The notes under the pieces: model-generated
The model's input: the letters and a program-made list of their open reading frames with translations, nothing else
The model's database searches: none
Told to the model about the DNA's origin: nothing
Shown: piece after piece, positions 17,601-26,195 of the stretch
Layout of the letters: each line of letters starts with the position of its first letter
Numbering within the stretch: the first letter of the stretch is position 1
Translations under genes and position numbers: made by a program
DNA from: SZAS-18 sp038322235
Lineage (GTDB): Bacteria; Verrucomicrobiota; Verrucomicrobiia; Chthoniobacterales; SZAS-18
Direction: 5' to 3'
DNA length: 64,000 nt
Assembly: GCA_038322235.1 (NCBI GenBank)
Contig: JBBQFQ010000012.1
Span: forward strand, 40,702 to 104,701

Positions 17601-20419
17601 TCGCTTCGCGCACGGGCGCCGCGCTCCGGCCGTTTCTCAATCTCGAGCCCGCTTCCGCGGATCCTGTCGAATCCGCGCGGGTCGCCGAGGAGGCTTGGCT
17701 CGCCCCGGCGCTGGAGGCTTCGCTACCCACCAGCCGGCGTTCGGAGATCCGGATTACCGGCGCCCGGGAGCACAACCTCAAGAACATCTCGCTCTCGATC
17801 CCGCGGGAAAAGATGACCGTCATCACGGGGTTGAGCGGAAGCGGAAAGTCGACCCTCGCTTTCGACCTTCTCTTTGCCGAAGGCCAGCGCCGCTTCCTCG
17901 ATTCGATGTCGCCTTATGCGCGCCAGTTCGTCGAGCAACTGGAGAAGCCCGACGTCGATCGTATCGACGGACTGCCGCCGAGTGTCGCGATCGAACAGCG
18001 CATCACCCGCGGCGGCGGAAAGTCGACCGTCGCGACGGTGACCGAGGTTTTCCATTTCCTGCGGTTGCTGTTTGCGAAACTGGGCACGCTCCATTGTCCC
18101 ACCTGCCACGTGCCGGTCGTCGCGCAGAGCGCCGCGGCCATCGTGAACCAGGCGGCGACCGCCGCGCAGAAGGGGCGCACTCGGGTGCTTGCGCCGCTCG
18201 TAAAGGCGCGGAAGGGATTTCACACGGACGTCGCGGCGTGGGCCTACAAGCAGGGGTTCAAGACCCTGCTCGTGGACGGCCGTTTTCTGCCGACAGAGGG
18301 CTTTGAGAAGCTGGAGCGATTCAAGGAGCACACGATCGATGTCATCGTCGGCGAACTGACCGCGAAAGATTCACCGGAACGGATGCGCGAGGTCGTGCTG
18401 CGCGCGCTCAGCGTGGGGAAGGGCTCGGCCCGACTGCTGGACCAGAAGGGCCACTTTACGGTTCTGAGCACCGAGCGTTCGTGTCCGACGTGCGGGACGG
18501 CGTTCGACGAGCTGGACCCGCGGTTGTTCTCCTTCAATTCACCGCACGGCTGGTGCCAGGAGTGCCGGGGGTTTGGCCACATCTGGCATCAGTCGCCGGG
18601 CGGCCGGGACGATGACCAGCTCTCGGTCGCGGAGAAGGAACTCGCGGAGGAGCGCGCGGCCGAACAGGTCGAGGAAGGAGAGGAGCGCCCGTGTACCTCG
18701 TGCCATGGATCGCGCCTGAATGAGCTCGCGCGGAGCGTGCGATTAGACGGCAGCGAGACCATCGACGCCTTTGGCCGCCGGCCGGTCCGGGAGGCGATCG
18801 CGAGGCTGGCGGCATTCAACTTTCCGGGACGGCAAATCCAGATCGCCCGCGATATCCTGACGGAGATCTCCCAGCGGCTCGCCTTCATGGACGAGGTCGG
18901 TCTGGGATACCTCACGCTCGATCGCTCCGCGCGCACGCTGAGCGGTGGCGAGACCCAGCGCATTCGCCTCGCGGCCCAACTCGGCTCCAATCTGCGCGGC
19001 GTGCTTTACGTGCTCGATGAACCCACGATCGGACTTCATCCGCGCGACAACGAGAAGCTCCTCGGGACGCTCGCGGAATTGAAAGCGAAGGGAAATACGC
19101 TCGTCGTCGTGGAGCACGACGAAGAGACGATGCGCCGCGCGGATCATCTCATCGATCTCGGTCCCGGCGCCGGAGTGCATGGCGGCGAGGTGAGTGCTTC
19201 CGGGACTCTCGCGGAAGTGATGGAGGTCGGGACATCCGCCACCGCCCGCAGCCTGCGGCATCCTCTCCGGCATCCCGTTCGCGGGCGCCGGCGGGAATTG
19301 AAAGGTCCCTGGCTCGAACTCGCGGGCGCGCGGGCCAACAATCTTCAGGGGATCGACGTCCGCTTCGCCGTCGGCTGTCTGAATATCATCACGGGCATCT
19401 CGGGCTCGGGGAAAAGCTCCCTGCTGCACTCTTGTCTCCTGCCCGCGGCGACCCAGGCCGTCGTGCTCGCGAAAGCTGACGCGAAGGCTGCGTCCATCGC
19501 CGCGCGCAAGGGTGAACCCAAGCCGAGAAAGCGGCGGCTTGCCGCCGTTGTCCCTGGCGACGCCTGGACTGCGTTCAGCGGCGTGGAGCACCTCGAAGCG
19601 GTCTACGAGGTGGACCAGAGCCCGATCGGAAAGACCTCCCGCTCCACCCCCGCGACCTACGTCGGGGTCTTCGACGATATTCGTGCGCTCTTCGCCCAGC
19701 TGCCGCTCGCCCGGATGCGCGGCTACGATGCGAGCCGGTTCTCGTTCAACGTTGCCGGTGGCCGCTGCGAGACGTGCGGTGGCCACGGGCTGATCAAGCA
19801 TGAGATGGCGTTCCTTCCGACGAGCCACACGCCGTGCGAGGACTGCCACGGGACGCGCTACAACGCCCAAACCAACGAGGTGCTCTACAACGGCCGGAGC
19901 ATCGGTGACGTCATGAAGCTGAATCTTGAGACCGCCGCGGAGTTTTTCTCCGCGAGTCCACGGATCGCGCGGCCCTTGCGACTACTGACAGACACGGGCC
20001 TGGGCTATCTCACGCTTGGACAGTCCAGCCCCACGCTGAGCGGTGGGGAAGCGCAGCGGCTCAAGCTCGTGACGGAGCTCACCCGCGGCGTGGCCCTGGA
20101 TTCCGAGGCTCGCATCCGGCGGCGGCGCGAGCCGAAATCCATCCTCTACCTTCTGGAGGAGCCAACCGTGGGGCTTCATCTGGCCGACGTGGAAAAGCTT
20201 CTCGACGTCGTGCATCGACTGGTGGATGGCGGTGCCACCGTCGTGATCATCGAACACCATCTCGACGTGATCGCCGAGGGTGACTGGATCGTCGACATCG
20301 GTCCCGAGGCTGGCCCCGCGGGCGGAGAACTCGTCGCGAGCGGGTCGCCGGAGCAAGTCGCCCGGCACCGGCAAAGCCGGATCGCGCCGTTTCTCCGGCA
20401 GGTGCTGGCTCGAAAGTGA
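14630..20419 (+). CDS. uvrA: UvrA excinuclease subunit, tandem-duplicated (double-length) form
   Basis: A 1929-aa protein containing two complete UvrA units end to end. UvrA scans DNA for lesions and loads UvrB in nucleotide excision repair. Four Walker A motifs are seen near residues 57 (GPSGSGKSS), 669 (GVSGSGKST), 1066 (GLSGSGKST) and 1588 (GISGSGKSS), each paired with an LSGGE signature and a DEP-type Walker B (the fourth reads EEP). C-terminal zinc fingers occur in both units (CERC...CAEC and CETC...CEDC). Standard UvrA is about 940 aa. Chlamydia UvrA is also double length (about 1790 aa), so this arrangement is a PVC-type trait. The frame is uninterrupted. The basic N-terminal tail of about 30 residues is extra. 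A separate normal-length uvrA may exist elsewhere. Confidence 0.96.
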   Translation: MPTKRHARTRPKLTRSAAAAESAQVGPEPIQLRGVWQNNLKGFDLDLPTGRLIVVTGPSGSGKSSLAFDTLYAEGQRRYVETFSPYTRQFLERMDKPRVDSIRGIPPAIAIEQANHVKSTRSTVGTITEINDYLKIIFARAAQAFCPSCHGSIQPDHARGIVAKALAAHPAGTAVLVTLPVGVPPGEKPAPFFEFLQGQGYLRVWLHGRVRRTDEPPAADVKWLPARVAVVQDRITLTEQNRSRLTEAVETALSYGKGRVTLVVAETGAETPFSTGWNCPVCEIEIRPPTPGLFSFNHPLGACPTCRGFGRTLGIDLDRALPDQTKSIAGGVVKPFQTGFSLECQRDLLRCAKREGIDANAGFETLSESEQAWVLYGASRQPQAKGPTGDELWQDGEWYGVKGYFDWLESKTYKMHVRVLLSRYRSSTPCPSCRGGRLQAASLNFRLGPAERLLTVPEISLIPVRDLAPFFAALPSPADDPTAAMVLAELRARVRYLNDVGLGYLTLDRASRTLSGGEIERVNLTTCLGASLVNTLFVLDEPSVGLHPRDIGRLVGVMKGLRDKGNTIVVVEHEEAVIRAADHLVDIGPGRGERGGELVFSGPAAKMYAPGAGAAESLTRDYLTGTKRIEVPAKRRTPKHWLRIRGAREHNVRNLDVDFPLGVLCCITGVSGSGKSTLVHDVLYQNLLRAKGLDTGDDPVGRCRELTGAQHFGPVVMVDQSPLAKTPRSTPALYLGAFDAIRELFAGTEDAVSAGLLAGDFSFNSGAGRCERCAGTGFEKVEMQFLSDLYLRCAECEGRRFQPHVLRVKFCGRSIHEVLQMTVDEALAFVRTQLGEAVPAEPDRWVAESEAPAWSKPDAKRLRETLKPLATLSDVGLGYLRLGQPLNTLSGGEAQRLKLVGHLVERDRNPGQKRALLIFDEPTTGLHFDDVAQLLRVFQRLVEQGESLLVVEHNLEVIKSADYLVDLGPEAGDQGGELVAKGTPEEVADCVASRTGAALRPFLNLEPASADPVESARVAEEAWLAPALEASLPTSRRSEIRITGAREHNLKNISLSIPREKMTVITGLSGSGKSTLAFDLLFAEGQRRFLDSMSPYARQFVEQLEKPDVDRIDGLPPSVAIEQRITRGGGKSTVATVTEVFHFLRLLFAKLGTLHCPTCHVPVVAQSAAAIVNQAATAAQKGRTRVLAPLVKARKGFHTDVAAWAYKQGFKTLLVDGRFLPTEGFEKLERFKEHTIDVIVGELTAKDSPERMREVVLRALSVGKGSARLLDQKGHFTVLSTERSCPTCGTAFDELDPRLFSFNSPHGWCQECRGFGHIWHQSPGGRDDDQLSVAEKELAEERAAEQVEEGEERPCTSCHGSRLNELARSVRLDGSETIDAFGRRPVREAIARLAAFNFPGRQIQIARDILTEISQRLAFMDEVGLGYLTLDRSARTLSGGETQRIRLAAQLGSNLRGVLYVLDEPTIGLHPRDNEKLLGTLAELKAKGNTLVVVEHDEETMRRADHLIDLGPGAGVHGGEVSASGTLAEVMEVGTSATARSLRHPLRHPVRGRRRELKGPWLELAGARANNLQGIDVRFAVGCLNIITGISGSGKSSLLHSCLLPAATQAVVLAKADAKAASIAARKGEPKPRKRRLAAVVPGDAWTAFSGVEHLEAVYEVDQSPIGKTSRSTPATYVGVFDDIRALFAQLPLARMRGYDASRFSFNVAGGRCETCGGHGLIKHEMAFLPTSHTPCEDCHGTRYNAQTNEVLYNGRSIGDVMKLNLETAAEFFSASPRIARPLRLLTDTGLGYLTLGQSSPTLSGGEAQRLKLVTELTRGVALDSEARIRRRREPKSILYLLEEPTVGLHLADVEKLLDVVHRLVDGGATVVIIEHHLDVIAEGDWIVDIGPEAGPAGGELVASGSPEQVARHRQSRIAPFLRQVLARK

Positions 20420-20420
20420 G

Positions 20421-20449
20421 GGCCGGGCCAGACGCCCGCCGGGCTTTTT
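20421..20449. terminator. Possible terminator between convergent uvrA and aldo/keto reductase genes
   Basis: A short GC stem, CGGGC (20424-20428) with GCCCG (20434-20438), is followed by CCGGGC and five T residues (20445-20449) on the plus strand. The pairing is short and has alternatives, so this is tentative. Confidence 0.35.
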
Positions 20450-21419
20450 ACGACGCCAGGATCTCCTCGACCCGCTGCATCGCGTCATCCGTGAGCTTCG
20501 GGACGGCGTCGATTGCCTTGAAATTCTCGACCACGTGGGATGCCCGGGATGCTCCCGTAATGACCGTGCTGACGTGGGGATTCTTCAGGCACCACGCGAG
20601 CGCAAAGCATGGCAGAGACAGGCCGAGCTCCGTGGCGAGGCTTCCGAGCTTCTCAACCAGCCTGCCGCGCCCCTTCTCGAGGGATTTCTCCATGCTCTTC
20701 TTGAGCCACTCGTAGTTGGGGAGGTCCACGCGTGTTCCCGAGGTCGCGGCGAGGCCGGCATGGTATTTCCCGGTGAGGAGCCCGCTCGCGAGCGGGGACC
20801 AGATCGTCGTGCCAAGCCCGATGCTTTCATAGAGCGGAGCGAAGTCGCGTTCCACTTTCTCGCGCTCGAACAGATTGTACTGCGGCTGCTCCATCTGGGG
20901 AAGCGCGACCTTCCACTCGCGCGCGAGCTTCGCCGCCTCGACGATCTGCGCGCCCGTCCATTCACTCGTGCCCCAATACAGAATTTTCCCCTGCCGGACG
21001 AGGTCTCCCATCGCGAGGACGGTTTCCTCGATCGGTGTTTCCGGGTCGGGTCGATGGCAGAAGTACAGGTCGAGATAATCGACCTGAAGTCGGCGCAGGG
21101 CCGCATGACAGGCCTCGGTAACGTGTTTCCGGGAGAGACCGTTTTGCGTCACGGCGTCGCCGCCCCAGAAAACTTTGCTCGAGACCGACCACGTCTCCCG
21201 CGCCCAGCCCGTTCGCTTCAGGATCCGGCCCATCACTTCTTCCGCCTTCCCCGCCGCGTAGGCTTCCGCGTTGTCGAAGAAATTGCAGCCCGCGTCATAA
21301 GCGGCCGTCATGCATGCCTCCGCGTCCTCCTCGCTCATCTGCTGCGCGAACGTCACCCAGGCGCCGAACGACAGGGCGCTGACCTTCAGTCCGGATTTTC
21401 CAAGTCGGCGGTATTCCAT
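20448..21419 (-). CDS. Aldo/keto reductase, Kv-beta-like
   Basis: A 323-aa NADPH-dependent oxidoreductase with a TIM-barrel fold. It has MEYRRLGKSGLKVSALSFGA, the catalytic FFDNAEAY (Asp, Tyr) with a downstream Lys in SSKVFWGG and His in YFCHRPD, and the cofactor-binding VSTVITGASRASHV near the C-terminus. The pattern YGxSEW and the FDNAEAYA segment place it with the potassium-channel beta-subunit-like AKR6 branch (as E. coli YghZ). Substrate is unknown; these enzymes reduce small aldehydes. It is convergent with uvrA. Confidence 0.93.
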   Translation of the reverse strand: MEYRRLGKSGLKVSALSFGAWVTFAQQMSEEDAEACMTAAYDAGCNFFDNAEAYAAGKAEEVMGRILKRTGWARETWSVSSKVFWGGDAVTQNGLSRKHVTEACHAALRRLQVDYLDLYFCHRPDPETPIEETVLAMGDLVRQGKILYWGTSEWTGAQIVEAAKLAREWKVALPQMEQPQYNLFEREKVERDFAPLYESIGLGTTIWSPLASGLLTGKYHAGLAATSGTRVDLPNYEWLKKSMEKSLEKGRGRLVEKLGSLATELGLSLPCFALAWCLKNPHVSTVITGASRASHVVENFKAIDAVPKLTDDAMQRVEEILAS

Positions 21420-21475
21420 CCGGAAAGGACGGAGGTCCGGCCCGGCTGTCGAACGATTTCTGCCCTAGCTCGAAC

Positions 21476-21691
21476 CTACGGCTTCCGCCGCAGCCAGCTC
21501 ACAAGTCGCGCGATCCCCAGGCCCGCCAGGCCAGCCGACGCGAACCACGCGTTGAACACCCCCATCTGGATTCCGCCGTGCCAGGCGAACCACGTTGACC
21601 CGCCCTCCGCCCTCGCCTTCGCCACGAAAAGCGTGGCGGCAGTGAAAAGAAGGATGATGCGGAGGAGATTTCCGAGATCGAGGGCCTTCAT
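21476..21691 (-). CDS. Small two-helix membrane protein, unknown function
   Basis: A 71-aa product with two hydrophobic segments (about residues 10-26 and 46-63) and a basic C-terminal end (WLRRKP). The start lies 6 bp after the stop of the TPR gene at 21698, which suggests co-transcription and translational coupling. I do not recognise the family. Coding is supported mainly by position and by the sensible membrane-protein layout. Confidence 0.55.
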   Translation of the reverse strand: MKALDLGNLLRIILLFTAATLFVAKARAEGGSTWFAWHGGIQMGVFNAWFASAGLAGLGIARLVSWLRRKP

Positions 21692-21697
21692 GAGTGC

Positions 21698-23434
21698 CTA
21701 CGGCAGGCCAACCTTTCGCCGGGCGGCACCATACAGACTCCGCTCCTCCGGCAGCATGCGAGCTGGTTCGGCGATCCGCAGATAGCGCTGGGCGTCTGCG
21801 ATCTCCCCCGCCGCCGCCAGCATGACGCCGTAGTAGCCCGCGCGCGCAGGCTCGGTCAGCTGCGCCTCGGGCAGGCGCTTCATTCGCGCCACGGCCTCCT
21901 TGAACGCGCCGGCCTTGAATTCCGCAAACGCTCGCGCACAGACCACCGTGGCATCTGCGGGCTGGGACTCCGCGCGACGCCGGGCCAGAGCGCGCGCTTG
22001 GTCGGTCCGCTCCTCCAGCAGCAGGGCCATGAAGATGAAATTGTTTTGCGCCACCTCTCCACCGAGTTTGCGCTCGATCATCGAGGTGAAGACGCGCAGC
22101 AATCCGCGCGTGTCCTGAGCCTTGTCGTATTCGGAGAAGAGCGCGATGAGCGCCCGTTCCGTCTCCGGAGGATCCAGTGCGACGATGCGCCACAGCGCAT
22201 CGGTCGCATCGGCCGGCCGGTTCCAGGACGACGCCAGCGCGGCAAGGTCGAGGAGGGCGCTCGGGCGGCGCGCCGCGGCGGAAATCGCCAGCCCCCACGT
22301 CGCCTTCGACTGCGCGGATTTCCCGAGGAGCTGCTCAGCCCGGGAGAGCAGGCCGAGCCGCAAAACCTCCCGCAGACCCCAGTCTTTCCCGTCGCCCGTG
22401 AGGGTCCGTTCCATCGCCTCCCAGTTCGATTGGTCCTGGTAGGCGGCGGCGACCTCAAGCGCGATCTCCGGCCGGGTGGCGTCGGCGATCGGGAGCTGCG
22501 CGGCCCAGGCGGTGGACTCGGCGATCCGCCGGTGTTTGCGCATCCATTGCAGCAGGGGCGCCGCGTTTGCGGGATCGCGCGCGGCGGCGGTCTTGAGCGT
22601 TTCAAGGTAGGACGCGGCATCGCTCGCGCCGCCTGCCTCCATGAGCGTGAGCAGCCGCAGACTGTCCTCCCAGGTCGCTTCCGGCGCGGAGGCCGCGAGG
22701 CGTCCCCATTCCACCGCCTCTGCGGTGCGGCCAGCGGTGGCGGCGAAGTCGCGCAGCGTTTGACGGGCGGGCTGCTGGAGTCTTGCCTCGCTCCCCCGCG
22801 CGGCAGCCTCAAGTTCGATGATCGCCGCCTTCCGCACCGCCTCCGTTGGGGAGTTGATCAGCGCGTTAGCTTCGTTGAAGGCGTGTTCAGGATTTGTGGG
22901 CTGGAGTTTGCGCGCCTCGGCGAAGGCCGCCGCCGCGTCTTCCCAACGTCGCTCCAAAAGCGCCGTGGCCCCGGTGAGCGCGAGGAAATCGGTTCCCCCT
23001 CGAAGCGCTCCCGGTACTTTCGCAAGCGCGGCCTTGGCGAGGTCGACCTGTCGAAAACGAACGCACGTCGCCGCCACGTCCAAAACATGCTGCGGGACGT
23101 CCGGTTCGAGCGTCATCAGTCGCGAGCGCCACGAGATCGCGTCCATCGTTCCGGCCTGCTCATACATGTCGGCCATCGCCATCGTGGCGGCGACGCTTTC
23201 CGGGTCGATCTGCAACGCCCGCTGGAGGAGAAGGAACGCGTTCCGGCCTTTGCCTGCGTTCGACTCGGCCCGGGCTTGACCGACGAGACGGTCCGGCGCG
23301 CGCCGGAGATAGAATTGCCAGCCGCCAAAGCCGAGCGCGACGAGGAGCAGGATCGAACCGCCCCAGATCAGGGCGGTTCTCCAATGGGTCGGCTTCGGCC
23401 GGGGCGGGATGAGCGAGTCGGACGATTCAACCAT
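21698..23434 (-). CDS. Membrane-anchored TPR-like protein
   Basis: A 578-aa protein with a Pro-rich cytoplasmic N-terminus, one transmembrane helix (about residues 23-45, ALIWGGSILLLVALGFGGW) and then an alpha-helical solenoid of degenerate TPR units to the C-terminus (for example ANAGKGRNAFLLLQRALQID-type blocks). It resembles the TPR proteins found near envelope or polysaccharide export systems, but no such system is adjacent. The partner and role are unknown. A small membrane protein follows and a peptidoglycan-binding protein lies upstream on the same strand. Confidence 0.75.
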   Translation of the reverse strand: MVESSDSLIPPRPKPTHWRTALIWGGSILLLVALGFGGWQFYLRRAPDRLVGQARAESNAGKGRNAFLLLQRALQIDPESVAATMAMADMYEQAGTMDAISWRSRLMTLEPDVPQHVLDVAATCVRFRQVDLAKAALAKVPGALRGGTDFLALTGATALLERRWEDAAAAFAEARKLQPTNPEHAFNEANALINSPTEAVRKAAIIELEAAARGSEARLQQPARQTLRDFAATAGRTAEAVEWGRLAASAPEATWEDSLRLLTLMEAGGASDAASYLETLKTAAARDPANAAPLLQWMRKHRRIAESTAWAAQLPIADATRPEIALEVAAAYQDQSNWEAMERTLTGDGKDWGLREVLRLGLLSRAEQLLGKSAQSKATWGLAISAAARRPSALLDLAALASSWNRPADATDALWRIVALDPPETERALIALFSEYDKAQDTRGLLRVFTSMIERKLGGEVAQNNFIFMALLLEERTDQARALARRRAESQPADATVVCARAFAEFKAGAFKEAVARMKRLPEAQLTEPARAGYYGVMLAAAGEIADAQRYLRIAEPARMLPEERSLYGAARRKVGLP

Positions 23435-23491
23435 GGGCGGAGCGACGTCGTGCCCGGGCGGGCACAGCTGGCACCCTGCCGCTGCTCCGGC

Positions 23492-24109
23492 TCAGCGCAA
23501 CCCGAGCGCCTTGAGCGTGTCGGAGTTGATCGTGCCGGTCGGGGTCACCCCGTTTTCCGTCTGATAACGCCGCAGTGCGTCCTGACTGCCGGCCCCGAAG
23601 ACTCCATCGCGGGGCCCCTGATAATATCCCCTCGTGGCCAAGGCTGCCTGAACGTCGCGGGCGACGAGGCCGGAGGATCCGCGGGAGGTTCTGCGCGGAG
23701 CGGTTTCAGAGACGACCCGCCCCTGATAAACGGGCGGCACAGCGTCGTATTCGACGTAGCGCGGTCCGGACGCGTAAAGAGGCAGCCCGATCCCGATCGC
23801 GACGGCGGAGCCATAGTAATAGGGGTAACCGGAGTAGCCGTACGGGTAACGGTAGCCGTAGCGATATCCGGCACGGTACGGGTAGTAACCTCCGCGATAG
23901 GGATACCGGCCATTGCCGTAGGCCCGCGGATACGTCCGGGCGGTGCGCACGCCAAGCGCGCCGGAGCGCACCCGCGCGACATAGTTGATCCGGGCGGACT
24001 CCGCAAATTTGACGGCGGGATCAGTGGAGGAAGCGGAGGCCGGGGCGGCGGGGAGACTGCTGCCCGCTCCGAGGATGAGGGCGAGAGTGGAGGCGATCAG
24101 GGCTTTCAT
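23492..24109 (-). CDS. Exported Tyr/Gly-rich protein with peptidoglycan-binding domain
   Basis: A 205-aa protein from the ATG at 24109. It has a signal peptide (about 1-24), a low-complexity middle with many YPYRGGYYPYRAGYR-like Tyr/Gly/Arg repeats (about 60-105), and a C-terminal PG_binding_1 domain (about 145-205: VQAALATRGYYQGPRDGVFG, then QDALRRYQTENGVTPTGTIN). The domain suggests attachment to the cell wall; the Tyr-rich region may be surface exposed or cross-linked. The frame continues upstream through the tRNA gene, which is not coding. It lies 57 bp upstream of the TPR gene. Confidence 0.85.
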   Translation of the reverse strand: MKALIASTLALILGAGSSLPAAPASASSTDPAVKFAESARINYVARVRSGALGVRTARTYPRAYGNGRYPYRGGYYPYRAGYRYGYRYPYGYSGYPYYYGSAVAIGIGLPLYASGPRYVEYDAVPPVYQGRVVSETAPRRTSRGSSGLVARDVQAALATRGYYQGPRDGVFGAGSQDALRRYQTENGVTPTGTINSDTLKALGLR

Positions 24110-24210
24110 ATCGAGTTGGTCCGAGCGGTTCGACGGGACGAACCGCCACTTTATTGAACCAATCCGTCGCCGATTAGTTGCGCGGATGCGCCGCGCGGGT
24201 TTTGCGGCTG

Positions 24211-24282
24211 TGGGCGGTGAGGGATTCGAACCCCCGGCCAACTCGGTGTAAACGAGCCGCTCTACCACTGAGCTAACCGCCC
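24211..24282 (-). tRNA. tRNA-Val (anticodon UAC)
   Basis: The minus strand folds as a 72-nt tRNA: 7-bp acceptor stem GGGCGGT/ACCGCCC, D-arm TTAGCTCAGTGGTAGAG, anticodon loop TTTACAC giving UAC, and T-arm GGGGGTTCGAATCCC. The discriminator is A at 24211, and CCA is not encoded. Confidence 0.95.
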
Positions 24283-24337
24283 GCAGGTACGATGCCGCGC
24301 TGGACGTCGACTAACGCGCCGGGGATGGTGCGGGTCA

Positions 24338-25288
24338 ATGCACATCCGCGCCGTCCTCGCCTTCTGCGCGATCTTTCTCGCGGTCTCGCCGGCCCCGGCG
24401 GAGGACGTCTGGATCGACACGGATCCGGCTCTGGGATTGCCGCTCCGGGATGTGGATGACGCCTTCGCACTCGCCCAAGCTCTGCACAGCCCGGAGATCC
24501 AGATTCGCGGGATCAGTGTGACGTACGGAAACGGGCCGCTCGCGCATGCGCTGGAGGCGGCCCGCGAGATTGTCCGGCGTTGCGGGACTGGCTCGGGCGT
24601 CAATGCAGCGATGGTGCACGCCGGCGCGGCTTCCGCGGGGGAACTCGGGACTGAGACCGACGCGACTCGCGCGCTGATCGCAGCGTTACGGGAGCGTCCG
24701 CTGGTTTACGTCGCGCTCGGCCCGCTTACCAACTTGGCCACCCTTCTGCAACGGCAGCCGAACCTCGCCTCGCGGCTCACGGCCGTCGTGATCCTGGCCA
24801 GCCGGGCTCCCGGCGAACGCTTCCGCGTCGGGCGCTGGAATCCGTATCCCTTTCACGACGCCAATTTCGAAAAGGATGTCCCGGCGATGGCAGAGATCCT
24901 CGCGCACTCCGGCCTGACCCTGCGATTCGTTCCGATGACGGCAACGCTCAGTTGCACCATGACGCCGCGCGATCTCGATGCGCTCGCGCAGGCCGGTTCC
25001 GCGGGCGCCTGGCTCGCGGAGCACTCCCGCTCGTGGCTTCGCCTTTGGCGCTGGCTCTTCCTGGTCGACGGCGGTCCCATGTTCGATTCAGTCGCCATCC
25101 TGGCGGTAACGCATCGTCAGCTTCTAAGCTCGGAAGTGCGATTCGTTCGGATCGAGGACGCGACGGCACGTCCCCGGCTGGTCGCGGCATCGACCCCCGG
25201 GGGTCATCGCGCCGAAGTTGTCGTGCAGGTCCGTCCAGAGGCGTCCACCATCCTGCACGAACGCCTGCGGACGCGGCCGCGCGACTGA
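24338..25288 (+). CDS. Exported nucleoside hydrolase
   Basis: A 316-aa IUNH-family enzyme that would split ribonucleosides into base and ribose. The N-terminal calcium-binding motif is seen as WIDTDPALGLPLRDVDDAFA (aspartates of DTD and DVDD). The family segment LVYVALGPLTNLATLL follows, then YPFHDANFEKDVPAM with the conserved Asn/Asp region, and a His region near the C-terminus. A signal peptide (about 1-21, ending SPAPAEDV) suggests a periplasmic enzyme, unlike the usual cytoplasmic ones; it could feed purine salvage together with hpt downstream. Confidence 0.88.
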   Translation: MHIRAVLAFCAIFLAVSPAPAEDVWIDTDPALGLPLRDVDDAFALAQALHSPEIQIRGISVTYGNGPLAHALEAAREIVRRCGTGSGVNAAMVHAGAASAGELGTETDATRALIAALRERPLVYVALGPLTNLATLLQRQPNLASRLTAVVILASRAPGERFRVGRWNPYPFHDANFEKDVPAMAEILAHSGLTLRFVPMTATLSCTMTPRDLDALAQAGSAGAWLAEHSRSWLRLWRWLFLVDGGPMFDSVAILAVTHRQLLSSEVRFVRIEDATARPRLVAASTPGGHRAEVVVQVRPEASTILHERLRTRPRD

Positions 25289-25346
25289 CACATGCGTCCG
25301 CCGAACGAAATCCCGGCGCGGCTTGTGCCATCTCGCGTCCGCGCGT

Positions 25347-25943
25347 ATGGGCGACCGCATCATGCTTCGCGATCTCGAGCGCGTCCTCTACCACGAGTCC
25401 ACCATCCTTGTCCGGTTGGACGAGATCGCGGCGCGAATTACGCGCGATTATCAAGATCTTGAGCTGACCGTCGTCGCCGTCCTGAACGGCAGCTTCATGT
25501 TCATGGGGGATCTCCTCCGCCGGATCCCGCTTCCGCTCCGGGTCGACTGCATCAGCGTGGCGAGCTACCACGGCGGCACGGAGTCGACGGGCCGGGTCAC
25601 ATTCGATCAGCTGACCCTGCCGGACGTGCGCGGACGGCATGTCCTCGTGCTCGACGATATCCTTGATAGCGGGCTCACGCTCGATGCCATCCGGCACAAA
25701 CTGGAAGGCGAGGGCACCCGCAGCATCAAAACGTGTGTGCTGTTGCGGAAGCTGAAAAAGCGCGCGGCGGATGTGGAAGCCCACTACGTCGGCTTCGATA
25801 TCGGTGACGAGTTCGTCGTTGGCTACGGTCTCGATTTCCAGGAAAAGTACCGCAACCTTCCGTGCATCGGCGTTCTGCACCCCGACGTCATCAAGGCGGG
25901 TTTTGAAGCAGCCGCGGCCGAGGCGCTGGCGGAAGCCCCATGA
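25347..25943 (+). CDS. hpt: Hypoxanthine phosphoribosyltransferase
   Basis: A 198-aa purine-salvage enzyme converting hypoxanthine (and probably guanine) with PRPP to the nucleotide. It has VVAVLNGSFMFMGDLLR, the PRPP-binding VLVLDDILDSGLTL (about residues 98-111) and the C-terminal YVGFDIGDEFVVGYGLD with the base-binding Asp. ATGs at 25347 and 25362 are both possible; neither has a clear ribosome-binding site. It overlaps moaD by 4 nt (ATGA) and follows the nucleoside hydrolase gene on the same strand. Confidence 0.95.
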   Translation: MGDRIMLRDLERVLYHESTILVRLDEIAARITRDYQDLELTVVAVLNGSFMFMGDLLRRIPLPLRVDCISVASYHGGTESTGRVTFDQLTLPDVRGRHVLVLDDILDSGLTLDAIRHKLEGEGTRSIKTCVLLRKLKKRAADVEAHYVGFDIGDEFVVGYGLDFQEKYRNLPCIGVLHPDVIKAGFEAAAAEALAEAP

Positions 25944-26185
25944 AGATTCTAGTCGAGTACTATTCCCGCCTGCGCGATCTCACGCAGATCGACGAGGAGG
26001 CGTGGGATTTGGAGCCGGGCGCGACGGTGGGTGATCTGGTCCAACGATGCTATTTGCGGCATGCGGGACTCGGGGCGTGGCATGCCCATCTGCTCTTGGC
26101 CGTTGGAGTGGACTACGTCAATCGGGCGCATCCGCTCCGTGACGGGGACACCGTCTCGATCATGCCTCCAGTGCAGGGCGGTTGA
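25940..26185 (+). CDS. moaD: MoaD/ThiS-like sulfur carrier protein
   Basis: An 81-aa beta-grasp protein ending in GG (PPVQGG), the thiocarboxylate-forming tail of ubiquitin-like sulfur carriers. The N-terminus MKILVEYYSRLRDLT and DGDTVSIMPPVQGG match MoaD, the small subunit of molybdopterin synthase. No moaE or other molybdenum cofactor gene is in the window, so a role in another sulfur pathway is possible. Translational coupling to hpt is indicated by the ATGA overlap. Confidence 0.85.
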   Translation: MKILVEYYSRLRDLTQIDEEAWDLEPGATVGDLVQRCYLRHAGLGAWHAHLLLAVGVDYVNRAHPLRDGDTVSIMPPVQGG

Positions 26186-26195
26186 CCCGCCACAC

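Noticed and set aside
20280..21785. 501-codon plus-strand frame opposite the aldo/keto reductase
   Set aside because: It overlaps the end of uvrA and is antisense to a clear reductase gene.
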